Below, in pieces: positions 1 through 10,454 of a stretch of DNA of 64,000 nt. Below the pieces are notes generated by a model. The model searched no databases. It had not been told where the DNA came from and saw only the letters and a program-made list of their open reading frames with translations. Position numbers and translations under genes: made by a program. The stretch is from Sepioteuthis lessoniana (Eukaryota; Mollusca; Cephalopoda; Myopsida; Loliginidae). The stretch lies in contig OY757904.1 of the NCBI GenBank assembly GCA_963585895.1, positions 87,082,543-87,146,542 of the forward strand, read 5' to 3'. The stretch's first letter is position 1. Every line of letters begins with the position of its first letter.

Positions 1-310
1 CACAATCATAAACGGTCTAGTAGTCGGCCAAGTCTTTGAGTCTGGCAACAGGTCTCAGTTCAGGAGTCTCTCAAATCGATGTTCTCTCTGACTTCGACTA
101 GCTTAGCAACACAGATAAAAACAGCCTAATATAATGCCAAGTCAGAACCTGGTACAGGGCCTCGGTTCAGGAGGTCTCTCAAATAGACGTGGACGTTGGT
201 AGACTTTCTTCCGACTCTGAATCTTCTTGCCTCTGCCTGAAACCAGCCACAAACGGTCGAGTGGTAAGACAAGTGTTTCGTGTTTGGAGTCGAGTCTGGC
301 ACGATGTCTC
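1..310. repeat. Degenerate duplicated CT/GT-rich repeat
   Basis: Two related blocks can be seen. AAACGGTCTAGTAG near position 10 returns as AAACGGTCGAGTGG near 251, each followed by CAAGT, TTTG and GAGTCTGGCA. TTCAGGAGTCTCTCAAAT near 58 returns as TTCAGGAGGTCTCTCAAAT near 166. This looks like a degraded tandem repeat. A short open frame at 189-440 lies across it and has no recognisable protein features. Confidence 0.4.
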
Positions 311-496
311 AGGTGCAGTGGCAGTGGTAGAGTTATTCTTTTTAGAATCTCTTGAATCCAGTGTCCAACCGGCGTTGGTATTGAGGAATTTTAAATTTAC
401 CCGTTTTTTTCCTAAAAATATTTATATAATATTAGCATAAGCACATATCAATTATGTTCCCTATGTTGTTTCATTTGTAATGTATATGGAAAGGCA

Positions 497-1430
497 TTAT
501 TTTATTGTAATGGGAACATCTTCTTGGAAGGGATTTTTATGGTTGTCACCGCCGAAAGGAAATGACGGGATTTTTTGGAACTGACATCACTTGCTGAGAG
601 AATATCCCTTTTGGGGCTGAAGCCGTGGAGGAGAGAAGACGTAATTTTTGTTGTCCTGTGAATTTTCGCAGGATGTGCTTTTTTTAAGCATTGCTGTTCC
701 CTACAGTTAAGGGAAAATAGTGAATAAGGAGTAAATACCTCTGAGAATTTTGCTGCTGTGCTGAACCCTCTTAAAGAAATAAGCTGTTACCTCTATCTGT
801 GAATTTGTGCAGTCTTCACTTTAGCCACGAGATGTCCCAGAACTACCCTCTGCTACCAGTGTTCCAGAACTACTCTGCTATAACGTATTCTTCCTGGCGA
901 AATATGCTGTTACCTATATCTGTGAATTTGTGCTGTCTCGACCTTAGCCATTTAAATTTGCAACTATATACAAGTGATGAAAAAAAACTGCTGAATGAAC
1001 TCCCATGTGTCTGCATTATTCGCTATATTCTTAACGGAAAAGTGAACAGGTATTCCCAAAAGATATTTTTCGCCTAAGAGACTTTCAAGTCTTTTTTTTT
1101 CCATTCATACAACACCCATTTTTTAGTTGTAAGTAGCAGCTCTTTTGTTTGTTGAAGACAGATCAGTTCCTTGTAATTCATAAGAGGTCCAGTTTTTTTT
1201 CGAAACAATTTGTATCATTGTTACTTGATTCAGTTTTTTTTACTGGTTGCTAAAATTTTAGCAACTAATGTTTTTCTTTGTAAATTTGTAACTCCTTTTA
1301 TTTATTTCTATTTACATGGTAATAAATAGTTCTTAGTTGTACGCACGAGACACGTTTGTATTTTTATTTTTTCCTTTCTCTTTTTTCAAAGTGCTATTTT
1401 ATTATCCATGAAAGGATTCGTTTTTTTTTA
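497..1430 (+). repeat. Dispersed ~930 bp repeat R1, copy a
   Basis: This block matches the reverse complement of 53003-53924 over nearly its whole length, from the ATTATTTTATTGTAATGGGA end to the AAAGGATTCGTTTTTTTT end. It has an internal duplication: a 30 bp unit at 781-810 (CTGTTACCTCTATCTGTGAA and following) recurs at 904-933. The other copy shows the same duplication. The block ends T-rich with several AATAAA-like strings (for example near 1320). I see no convincing ORF, since the 92-codon frame at 799-1077 is not kept in the other copy. It may be an LTR or a non-autonomous element; the family is not recognised. Confidence 0.75.
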
Positions 1431-2767
1431 TATAAAAATTAATCCTTTTACGTTTTTACAATTATTACGTGAATTTCTAAATTTTATCATTCAGCGTACT
1501 TAGACAAAGTTTATGGGAATATAGGAAATTGCCATTTTCTATACTTTTACAATAAAAGCAATCAAAAAGTGACACCTGTTTTTGAAGAAAATCTGTATGA
1601 CATAGTATAATTGTATATATCTTTATGCACTGGCTTAATTCTTTGCAGAAACTGAAAATATAAATTCTGAATGCTGAATCCAGTTATTTTCTATTATCTA
1701 AGTTCTAGAATGAAGTATTTTGTTTTCAGTATTTCCCTTTCTAGTAAAATTATGCTACTCCTAGGCGCAAGTATTTAAGTTTTAATATGATAAAATATTA
1801 TATCAAATTAAAAAGACTAACGAAATTATATAAGAAGATTACACTTATTTTTATTTTATTTTTATTGATTTCTGTATCAATTATCAATCATCAATTATAC
1901 TTTAAACTTATTTAAAACAGAGAAGAATAATCGAAGATTAAAACAGCTTGAACATTAGCTCTTCCCATCACCCTCGGCTTTCATAGGTAAATTTTCCTAA
2001 TTTAACGATTTAATTGAGTTAGACTATTCAACTATTCAACCAAATTAAGATTAAAATTAGTTCTTTTTAGTTAATAGATTTCTTTTAAAATTTATCAACA
2101 GGAATTTTGCTAATACTTATTAAAATAAATCCAAGCAATTGGAAATCCATACTATCTAGCAAATCCATAAAACCAAGCAAGAGAGGAGGTGGATCCAACA
2201 AATTAAATTTTTAAGAACAATGTGCAAATTATCCTTCCCGTTCACACTGTAAACCGGTATGTGGTCGTATATACAAATAGAATTGCATGTTATCAGTAAG
2301 CAATTAAGGCCTGTTTTCCTTATTTTGGGGTTCATTTCTCAGTTTAAGTGGAGGGACCCTCACTTCACCTTATTTAAGAGTATTCTCCGGTGCCAGCATT
2401 AATCAGCACTTGCTAATTGTATAGCACGCTACTTTCAATTCGCCCATTTCCCAGGTTTCTTTCCGTCATTTCTCTCTTCCTTTGTTCCACCTCGAAGGGA
2501 CTTAAGGCTTCGGTTCGACAATATCATGAAAACAACTCCTTTTGGGTCTTTGGTCTTTTTTTTATTTTCTTTTTTTCTTTTTGGCCATTTCTTCGAACAG
2601 CTCGTTATGGACGGCATCCAGATAAGAAGTCAAGCAGCCAGTGGGTCCAGAGGCATGGTTTGTTCTGATCCAGAGATCGTAGCGCTCGACAACACCAGTA
2701 TCTAATTCGAAGAAACGTCCCAGGAGGAAGTACCGTCGGTGTCTAGCGCTATCCAATTGGCGTGAGG
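1431..2767. other. AT-rich intergenic DNA, no gene seen
   Basis: This is AT-rich sequence without a coding frame that I can support. Short opposing frames around 2417-2789 overlap a C/T-rich stretch and look accidental. Confidence 0.5.
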
Positions 2768-2905
2768 TGTGTCGGGGAAAGAGGGACACTCAGCTGGCCC
2801 AAAAAGTGAAAAAGGCTTCTCTATTGGTCCAAGAAGGCAAAAAGTCTACCCAGAAGGCCCAGAAAGGCGTATCGGGGATAGAGGGCTCCTAGTTGGCCCA
2901 TGAAG
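2768..2905. repeat. Degenerate ~100 bp tandem duplication
   Basis: GTGTCGGGGAAAGAGGG near 2768 is echoed by GTATCGGGGATAGAGGG near 2870. Each is followed about 15-20 bp later by TTGGCCCA or CTGGCCCA. The two units are separated by about 101 bp and AAGGC-type words lie between them. Nothing in it appears coding. Confidence 0.45.
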
Positions 2906-3079
2906 GTGTGTCGAAGACAGCAGAGACAAAAACAACTCAATCAAAAACATCTCTTCATTCAGACTCCGTGGACTAGGGCGGGCAAGTAATATTCGAGGCA
3001 TTCTCTTGGCCGTAGCAGTAATGTCCTCTGGTAGTACAGAACCCAGAAGCCCAGTTAGCCTGAATGGGGTGGAGTGTTC

Positions 3080-3330
3080 ATCTCTCTCAATCACCTCAAT
3101 GCAGTCACCAACCAAGGCTCGGACCAAGACAAGGGCCAGACTCAGACCCAGATCAGAGAACCGAAAAACCTCCAAACCAACGTCCAGACGTTGGTCTTGG
3201 AGTTTTTCGGTCTCTGGTCTAGGCCCAGACCAGGAACTGCACTAACATCCAGACCAAGGCCCAGGGCCACACCAATGTCAAAACCAAGAATCAAGACTAG
3301 ACCAAGGACTAAGCCAAGGTCCAAGCTCTG
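3080..3330. repeat. CCAAG/CCAGA-rich simple repeat with long hairpin
   Basis: The words ACCAAG, CCAGAC and CCAAGG recur many times across this stretch, which explains the overlapping short ORFs on both strands. It contains an imperfect inverted repeat at 3161-3210: CCGAAAAAC, CTCCAA and CCAACGT on the left pair with ACGTTGG, TTGGAG and GTTTTTCGG on the right, around a CCAG centre. The block behaves like a degenerate minisatellite with a fold-back core. Confidence 0.55.
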
Positions 3331-4671
3331 AACAATGCGCAAGCCCGGTGCAGGATGGAAGCCACAGACTAACCAAAAGGCTCCCAAGGAATATATTGGA
3401 AATTGATTTCCAAACTAAGAAAGTGTTGATTTTGTGCAAAAAATAGGCTCTAGAAGCTGTAATTTTTGTATCTGTATTTTTGCATTTATCTAGTATTTAA
3501 ATTTCGAAATACTTCGCTGCCAATATTTGACTTGGGGCGAAAATTTTGAAGGAACAAAACCCAAAATAATTTAAGAAATCTTTTCCCTCCAACATGTTGA
3601 AATATAATTTTTTAATCAATTAGAATAATTGATAAATCAGCAACTTCTTTAACTAATTTCAAACCTGCCTAAATCGTATAAATAAGCGAAGAAATTAATA
3701 TTTCTTCAGTAAGTATGAATTATTTCATATTTTTGGGATAAGTGAAAATTCAAAATTTGGGTTGAGTGAAAATTTAACATTTTTTCTTGAATGCATTTTA
3801 TTTAAACATCGTTCAATCTTTCTTAAATTGAACGAATACTTCAGTTTTTACATAAAACAATTGCTACTACTACTACTACAAGTACAAAATATCTTGCTTG
3901 CTGGTTGCTTCATTTTACTTGTAAACTGATATTAGTGTGATAACGTTGTTCTCTTACTACATCGTTACACGCTCACAAAAGATTTTTTTTCACACACAAA
4001 ATATATCCCTTTATTTTAAGTTAATAATTACGGCTAAAATTCATAGCACGAATCTTAACTATCTCTGTTTGAAATATTTACGCTCTGACGAATATTATCT
4101 GTAAGATTCTGTAACTTCTGTTTTTCAGCAAATATTTCACTCAATTTTGAAAAATTCTGGATATTACTTTCACACCCAAAGGTCAAAGCAAGGACGAAAT
4201 CTCCGTCCACCTAAACAAAGGCCCTCAGCTTATTTCCGTTACAAAGAAGTATCTAGTCTTAGTCGGAGATATCTCTCAGTACAAATTGTAGCATTTATCA
4301 TGCACTTGTCCAGTTGATTCTATTCTACGTTTGTGACTTATGTGTCTCGTTGATGTAAAATCTCTAGGTCTTTAGTATTACTGCATTTGCCGCATTCTGA
4401 ATGTTCGCCCAAGCAATCACACCGCTAACAAGGAGCTGCATCAGCGCTGCCAACACGTCCCGAATCAAAAATGATAAAGACGATTTCACCATCTTCTCTT
4501 CGTGGTTGGAGATAACGCCAAGTCGGTCAGCTAAGAACCAAGCTATATCTTTTATTTCGGGCTAAAAATATTTTCAAAGATATTTTCTGGAGTTGTGTTG
4601 TTAGATCTCTTTTTTTTAATAGCGTATTAAACTTCGTATGTTATTAAGTGCCAAAGCTATCCTTGTAGAAA
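3331..4671. other. AT-rich intergenic DNA
   Basis: I see no gene and no mobile-element ORF here. A short CTA trinucleotide run (CTACTACTACTACTAC) occurs near 3865. The TATAAATA string near 3679 is isolated and without supporting context. Confidence 0.45.
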
Positions 4672-4790
4672 TACAGTAGTGGTACTATTTAACCTTTCGT
4701 TGAAGGATAACGGAATTCATACCTTTCCCAAGACCAAAGTAAACGTAACTGACACACTAGTCACTCGCGCAACTGCCCATGTGCATTAAG
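4672..4790 (-). mobile_element. SINE relic (TAAATAGTACC-tail family)
   Basis: GTGGTACTATTTAACC followed by GGATAACGGAATTCATACCTTTCCCAAG closely resembles the left half of the SINE at 16371-16664 and the relic at 48147-48262. All three are in the same orientation. Read on the minus strand, the tail ends in TTAAATAGTACCACTACTG. The tRNA-like head is decayed here, with CACTCGCGCAACTGC in its place. No target duplication was resolved. Confidence 0.55.
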
Positions 4791-5399
4791 CATACTTTGT
4801 TCCCTTAGTTGCGCAACTATATATTCTACTATGCCACAACGTCAGGATTTCACACTGTTGTACTTTACCGATGCATATCCCAGTCCACGAGCTCAGAGAA
4901 TGGCGGGGTCTCTAGGTCAAAGAAAAAGAAAAGGCAGCACAATGTTTGAGGCACTGGATCTGCTCACTAAAAGTCGAGGGGGGGTCACTCCGTGGCTTTT
5001 TATCCTGCTCTGCTGTCTCTCCGCTAGGGTTGCAGATCAAACACTAAACTACCACACTGCTAGGTCTGGAACCACTAACATTTGTTTCCATCTTTGGCGT
5101 TTAATTTGACTCTGTGGTTACTGCTAAACTCATCACTTTCTTTCACATTAACATCAATCGCTCAGGACTTCTGAGGGCGAGACCTAGAGTTTATATGGGG
5201 TAGTTGAAACTTCCAGTATTTTCCGGGTCATTTCAGGACCTAGAAACAGGAATTTCTTAAATTTCTTAATTTTCTTAAATTTCTTTTCTTTGGTCTAGGA
5301 GATAACCGACTAGCCAGCTGGGCTGGGGTGGTTGGGTGAATTCCTCCCGCTTCCTTCATCTTGACACATAACACGCAAATACACGTTGGCTTCTACATG

Positions 5400-5443
<44 letters not shown>

Positions 5444-5839
5444 TTTACATATACACATGGTCAACTCGTAATTATACATTTACGTACTCATAGTGTCACA
5501 AACGTAATAGTTCGACAGGAGTTCGAAGTTGCAGTTCAGGTCGTTTGATATTACACCCAGAGGACTTCTAAATAATAGAATAATAATAATTTTCTCTAAA
5601 ATGTATAAATTGTACATTGCAAACATTTTTTAGCAATTAATTTCTTTCTCACACTTCATTACTTTAATTACCTTTTTTACTGCCTTCTTGTTACAGCAGT
5701 TTACTACTGAGAGAAAAGGTTCGACAAAGAAACTACATAATCTCTCTCTTGCATGCTAGTCAACTTGATGTAGAACGCTTCCACAGGATAAGTCCCGAAG
5801 ATATAAATAAATAGGCTTATGACGCCCACGAATGTTTTT
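4791..5839. other. Intergenic; short spurious ORF and simple repeats
   Basis: A 92-codon frame at 4831-5109 has no recognisable domain. Around 5225-5285 there is a short AAATTTCTT-type repeat. An (AT)n array lies at 5402-5438. From about 5700 the sequence becomes degraded gypsy DNA. Confidence 0.4.
5402..5438. repeat. (AT)n microsatellite
   Basis: An uninterrupted AT dinucleotide run of about 37 bp, followed by mixed GTACAT/ACATAT sequence. Confidence 0.95.
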
Positions 5840-6840
5840 TCGTTCATTATTCCCGAAGATATTTTCCAGCAGGTCATAGACACCATGCTGGGCGACCTTG
5901 ATATGCTACAGCCTATTTGGATGATATACTGATTACCAGTAAAACTACAGCCGAGCACCGAAACCACATAATAAACGTATTCAAGAAGTTACAAGAATAC
6001 GGGTTTAAGGTCAAGGGGGCAAAGTGTGACTTTTTCTTACCAGAGATCAAATACTTGTCACATTACAAATAGAGACGGTCGTCGGCCGGATCCAGAAAGA
6101 GCCAACGCGATCAGAAACATGCCGGTCCCAGATAACGTTCTAGCCTTACAAAGCTTCCACGGCCAAACTAACTTTTACCAAGGATTCATTAAGAACATGC
6201 AGAATTTGAGAGGGCCTCTCAACAAACTCTTAAAAAAGAACAAATCATGGTTATGGACTCCTGAATGCCTACAGTCATTCGAAAAGATCAAGAAAACCCA
6301 TACTTCGGATCTCTCTCTCACCCACTATGACCCTACCCTCGACATCATAGTCGCAAGTGATGCAAGCTCATACGGCATAGGTGCTTACATTCTACATAAA
6401 CTGCCAGATGGTTCGCAAAAAGCTGTGGCACACGCTACTGGATCCCTGCTACCAGTTAAGAAGCAATATTCCCAAATAGAGAAAGAGGCTCTAAGGATAA
6501 TATTCGCCGTCACAAAGTTTCACGGATATCTACATGGAAGACGGACCATAAACCCCTAATAACAATCTTTGGGTCCAAGAAAGGTCCGCCTGTCTATACT
6601 GCAAATAGACTATTTCGTTGGGGAACGATTCTCTTAAGCTACAAGTTATATGATCGAGTTCCTACCATCTAAAAATATTTGCCACGCGGACAGCTTATCG
6701 CGACTCATTCCCAAAATACGGAAGTCTTTGAAGACTCCATTATTACTACTCTAAGGACGGATTGTGAAATCAAAAACATGATCGCAAATACAGTCAAAGA
6801 GCTCCCAGTGACTTTGGCCGACATAAAAAGGGAGACTTGA
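5840..6840 (+). pseudogene. pol: Gypsy-1 reverse transcriptase/RNase H remnant
   Basis: The RT catalytic box is readable as AYLDDILITSKTT near 5909-5947, followed by KGAKCDFFLPEIKYL. A frame change and stop near 6055-6070 then precede a clean frame at 6026-6559 with GRRPDPERANAI, the thumb motif LQSFHGQTNFYQGF and the RNase H start VASDASSYGIGAYI. The YSQIEKEAL...F.GYLHGR segment is present, and the DHKPL region just downstream is frameshifted and then decays. RT would copy element RNA and RNase H would degrade it in the cytoplasmic particle. With the N-terminal RT missing and several frameshifts, this copy cannot encode a working enzyme. Confidence 0.85.
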
Positions 6841-6894
6841 GAAGATGAATTCATTCAATCCATCAAAAACAAAATTCACGATAAAGACCCCAAT

Positions 6895-7929
6895 GTGTCT
6901 GAAGTTTTCTTCCTCTGTGAGAATGTCCTATTGTATGATGACCGTGTAGTGATTCCAAACAACCTACAAAGAAAAATCCTCAGGGATTTTCACATGGGAC
7001 ATCCGGGGAAGAACCGTACGCTTGAAGCAAAATCTCCAACTATGACGTGCAAACCATGGCCAAAAACAGACCATCCATGGCAGAGAATCCATGTGGATTT
7101 TGCCGGGCTCGTAGACAACATGTACAACCTCATTGTTGTGGATAGCCACTCAAAATGGCCTGAGGTCTTACAATGCAAAAGACCAACTACCAACTGCAAG
7201 ATTGGATTTTTACACAAGCTATTCGCGCACTTTGGTGTGGTAGATTGTGTAGTTACTGACAACGCCACGCAATTCACATCAAGTGAATTCAGAGATTTTT
7301 GCAAGACATATCAAGTGGACCACATTACAACGCCTCAGTATCACCCCAGGTCGAATGATCAGGCCGAGACGTTTGTGGACACCTTAAAAAGGGCTTTAAA
7401 AAAGGCACTTGGGACACCGACGGATAGAGCATTACAACAGTTTCTGCAGGTTTATAGGATAACCCCTAATTCTAACACGTCTATGGGACGCTCGCCTGCA
7501 GAAACAATGTTCGCAAGAAAAATCAAGTCCGTCTTTGATAAACTCATTCCACGGCAAGCGAAATTCAAGAAAACTGTCTCACCCCATAAGAAACATTTCT
7601 ATCCTGGCGATAAAGTTCTTTTCAAGGCCTACAAAAACAACATGACATTCTGGGAAGTAGGCACCATCAAACAAAGGATTGGCGAACTGGTCTATATTGT
7701 TCAGGGACCAAAAAACACCCACAAACGCCATATGAACCAGCTCAGGAAATGCCGTTTGAATGAATCTGAGGAATCACCACAAAATACCAGTGAAGAGCCG
7801 ATAGACGTAATATTCGATCACTTCGATCTCGACACGCCTCAAGTCTCTCCGGAAGTACGACGCTCGGGAAGAAAAAGAAAATTTACGCAACCACTCGACG
7901 TAAATCCCAAGAGGAGGAAATATTTATAG
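6895..7929 (+). pseudogene. pol: Gypsy-1 integrase fragment (344-codon open frame)
   Basis: This is the longest open frame of the element. Residues about 30-40 (FHMGHPGKNR) begin the HHCC zinc-binding domain. The frame then jumps directly to the ACTFAAKSPT-equivalent region, so the second half of the zinc finger, with the YWP motif and CxxC, is missing. The catalytic core follows with all three acidic residues in recognisable motifs: HVDFAG, VTDNATQF and NDQAETFVDTLK. The C-terminal region carries SPAETMFARK and the GDKVLFK SH3-like barrel, and ends in a basic tail (RRSGRKRK). The product would have inserted element cDNA into host DNA. The first codon of the open frame is GTG, so the frame is only part of a former polyprotein. 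Confidence 0.85.
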
Positions 7930-7976
7930 TTTTATTTTTTTTTCGAGAAAAAAAAAGAAAACTCTTAGAAGTGGGA

Positions 7977-8176
7977 TGTTGTGAGACCGAAACTTAGCTG
8001 CATCATGGACTCTTCCAGCACTATATTACTAGTGTAGTAATATCCTGAGCAGTGCAAGCAGTAGTTGTAGTAGTACAAGAAGTACGACTACCAATATTGG
8101 ACACTATCCTTTGTAACTTTTGTTAATATATCTTTCTTACCTCTAAACTGTGTTCCGTGTTTTCCTTCTGTGTACA
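7977..8176 (+). repeat. Probable 3' LTR of gypsy-1
   Basis: A purine-rich tract (GAGAAAAAAAAAGAAAAC, then AGAAGTGGGA) ends exactly before TGTTGTGAGACC. About 200 bp later the sequence reads CTGTGTACA and then switches to another gypsy type. This fits a short TG...CA LTR. No second copy was found in the window, so the call rests on the polypurine tract, the TG/CA ends and the position after integrase. Confidence 0.6.
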
Positions 8177-8551
8177 GACTTTGGGTCCACATCACAAAGA
8201 CACTAAGAAATTCCTTATGATCAACACCCCTCGAGGCCTATACCAATTCAACTGCCTCAGTTTTGGAATCAAGTCGGCCCCTGGCATATATCAACGCTGT
8301 ATAGACAACCTTTTTGCGTGAAAATCCCTTGTTGTAAGTTATCTAGATGACATTCTGATAACAGGATCTTCACATGCAGAACATTTAGACAACTTAGACA
8401 AAATCTTGGAGAAACTCTCATCCTCTGGCCTCCGAGTCAGACTTGATAAATGTAAATTCATGGCTCCATCGGTTACTTACCTTGGTCACCGTGTAGATTC
8501 CCACTGAGAATAAAATACAAGCTATCAGAGAGGCACTTGCACCGCGTAATG
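8177..8551 (+). pseudogene. pol: Gypsy-2 reverse transcriptase fragment
   Basis: The conceptual product reads HKDTKKFLMINTPRGLYQFN, then GIKSAPGIYQRCIDNLF, the catalytic YLDDILITGSS, LDKCKFMAPSVTYLGHRVDS and ENKIQAIREALAPRNV. One stop falls after DNLFA and another after HRVDSH. The sequence differs clearly from gypsy-1 and resembles K02A2.6-type gypsy polyproteins. It breaks off at about 8551 and resumes at about 9156 with the thumb and RNase H domains, so roughly 600 bp were inserted into it. Confidence 0.8.
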
Positions 8552-9155
8552 TGTGACAGAGAGAACTCCCCCAAGATTAATTGATTAATTAACGATTCTA
8601 AGGGATAAGAACGAAAAAAAAAAATTTCCAAATCCAAATTTCGGGCGATGTCAAGGTTAGTCCAGAATTGAGAGTTCGAAGCAAAAGCCGAGATGAACAA
8701 GTATTTTTATTAAGATAACCGAGAAACGATAGTCACCTCTCTTGCATCTTCTTTTTGATCTGTCACATTCCCAAACGAACGAATAAGTTTCGTATTACCT
8801 TTTTCCTTCTTTTTGTATTCTACACATTTCTGTAAATATGTATATAGCTAGATAAAAACAATAGCTTTGAGAAAATTGTATTATACAAAAATCGAAAGCG
8901 TTGTTTTCCTTCTTTTTGTGTATTTTTGTGAACCACGACAGGAACTGTTTTCTCCACAGACAGCGATATTACTTCAGCGTGGATTCCAGCTAAATATAGA
9001 TCGACTCCCACAATGGAAACGGTCTGAGGTAGCTAAAACACCGCTATTCGGATCAAAAATTCACAACGTGGTGAATGATAGCCGAGGGATCTGAGTTCAG
9101 CGAAAACTCCCTGGCTAAACTAGACGCATCGACCAGGGCTGGATCACCAACGTCA
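8552..9155. other. Insertion inside gypsy-2
   Basis: These ~600 bp separate two collinear parts of the gypsy-2 reverse transcriptase. The segment includes a poly-A-like run (GAACGAAAAAAAAAAATTTCC near 8610) and AT-rich DNA, with no recognisable ORF or LTR. I could not identify a clear target duplication, so the type of inserted element is unknown. Confidence 0.5.
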
Positions 9156-10046
9156 GAATGGGATTGTTCCAGTTTTACTATCGACACGTTCCTAACGTAG
9201 CAGATAAGCTGGGCCCTCTATACCCACTGTTGCGGAAGGGTGTCTCTTGGGGGGGGGGAAGCAGATCACTCTTTAGCGTTTCAACAAGCGAAAGAGTCAT
9301 TACAGACGAATCGTGTCCTGGTCTACTATGATCTGAAGAAAGAACTTATCCTCCTTTGTGATGCTAGTCAGTATGGCGTAGGGACAGTTCTATCCCATAT
9401 CATGCCAAGTGGTTGTCAGAAACCAGTTGCCTATACTTCCCAGATGCTTTTGGCAACCGAAAAAAATTACAACCAGATAGATAACAAAGGACTAGGCATC
9501 ATCTCTGGAGTAAAAATATTCCACCAGTACCTGCTTGGACGGAATTTCCGGATCGTTACGGATCACAAGCCACTCGCCAGTCTTTTCAGCTCTACAAGGC
9601 CTATCCCCAATAGCCTGCCACCAAGAATCATCAGGTGGTCCCTATTGATGAGTTCATATGATTATAGCATCATGTACAAACCGGGAACAAACATTGTTGC
9701 TACTGATGCAACAAGAAAATCTACAATTCTCGACGCCGGGATGTATCATTCACCTAATGGATCACCTGGATGACACTACACTAGATTCTGCCGATATTCG
9801 CAGACGTACCTCAAAGGATTCATTCCTTTCAAAGGTCTACCAAGCTGTACGATCAGGAACAATTCTACTGGAGGGGTCCTTCTACTGAGCGTTTCATACA
9901 AAGCAATACGAACTGAGCGTCGAAAATGGATGCCTGCTCAGGGGATCTCGAGTGATAATACTACACATCCTTAGATAACAAATCCTGAAGGAGCTCCACC
10001 AATGCCATCCGGGTATGGTAAAAATAAAGGACCATGTATGAATCCC
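9156..10046 (+). pseudogene. pol: Gypsy-2 RT thumb, RNase H and integrase zinc-finger remnant
   Basis: The thumb reads MGLFQFYYRHVPNVADKLGP. A frameshift in a run of G residues near 9250 leads into the 9240-9773 frame: AFQQAKESL, LLCDASQYGVGTVLS, PVAYTSQMLLATEKNYNQID, a DHKPLASLF block and the IMYKPGTNIVATDA connection. This is a complete RNase H fold by motif. Downstream, in other frames, ELSVENGCLLRGSRVII and LKELHQCHPGMVKIKDH match the start of an integrase HHCC domain. The element stops near 10046, where unrelated sequence begins. It is a dead remnant of a second gypsy lineage. Confidence 0.8.
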
Positions 10047-10049
10047 GAT

Positions 10050-10231
10050 TGACTTGCAGCTCGACTCGCCTTGCCTTTCTTGAATGTCTGTTTGACGCAA
10101 AGGATTACTACGGCTTGAAATGCTATGTCATCAAAGATATCGTATCTCATCCGGTATTCTGCAGTTTCTTTGCGTAAACGGATGAGGGTTCCAACCAGAA
10201 TGTCATTTAGATCGAATCCACTGATCAGCAC
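10050..10231 (-). pseudogene. Possible BEL/Pao reverse transcriptase scrap
   Basis: The minus-strand frame begins LISGFDLNDILVGTLIRLRK, followed by ETAE. This resembles the conserved GPDLxNSLxGVLxRFRKE segment that precedes the first catalytic aspartate of BEL/Pao reverse transcriptases. The following residues (RYDIFDDIAFQAVVILCVKQ) do not continue the match, and nothing else from such an element is visible nearby. The call rests on one short motif. Confidence 0.3.
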
Positions 10232-10454
10232 ATTGTTATGAGATACCCTGTTGTGTTTGGCTCTGGAATTGAAGATATTCAGGCGAGATCAAAAAACGTT
10301 TGCAATGAAATTAAGATGGTCACAAAGCGATATTCATATCGCCTATTTCTGAAGATGTATATGATTTAAAGACTTTGCATATGTAAGCATATCAGCATAA
10401 ATGTTCTTCAAACCACAAGTTCATTTGGATTGATAGTTTACCAAAAAAGTGTAG

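Larger units (their letters stand above)
5840..8176 (+). mobile_element. Ty3/gypsy element 1 (mag-like), 5'-truncated
   Basis: This is a partial element in the order reverse transcriptase palm/thumb, RNase H, integrase, polypurine tract, LTR. Its peptide motifs (RRPDPERA, ASDASSYGIGA, HPGKNR, FDKLIP) match those of the minus-strand element at 28063-40418, so both belong to one family. Gag, protease and the 5' LTR are missing. The right end abuts a different gypsy type at 8177. Confidence 0.85.

Noticed and set aside
189-440. 83-codon plus-strand ORF
   Set aside because: It lies across a degenerate repeat and has no domain or coding-like features.
3676-3690. TATA box of a host gene promoter (GTATAAATAAGCGAAG)
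   Set aside because: The string resembles that at 56031, but no perfect heat-shock element, CCAAT box or downstream ORF accompanies it.
4831-5109. 92-codon ORF
   Set aside because: No recognisable motif and no neighbouring exon or promoter evidence.
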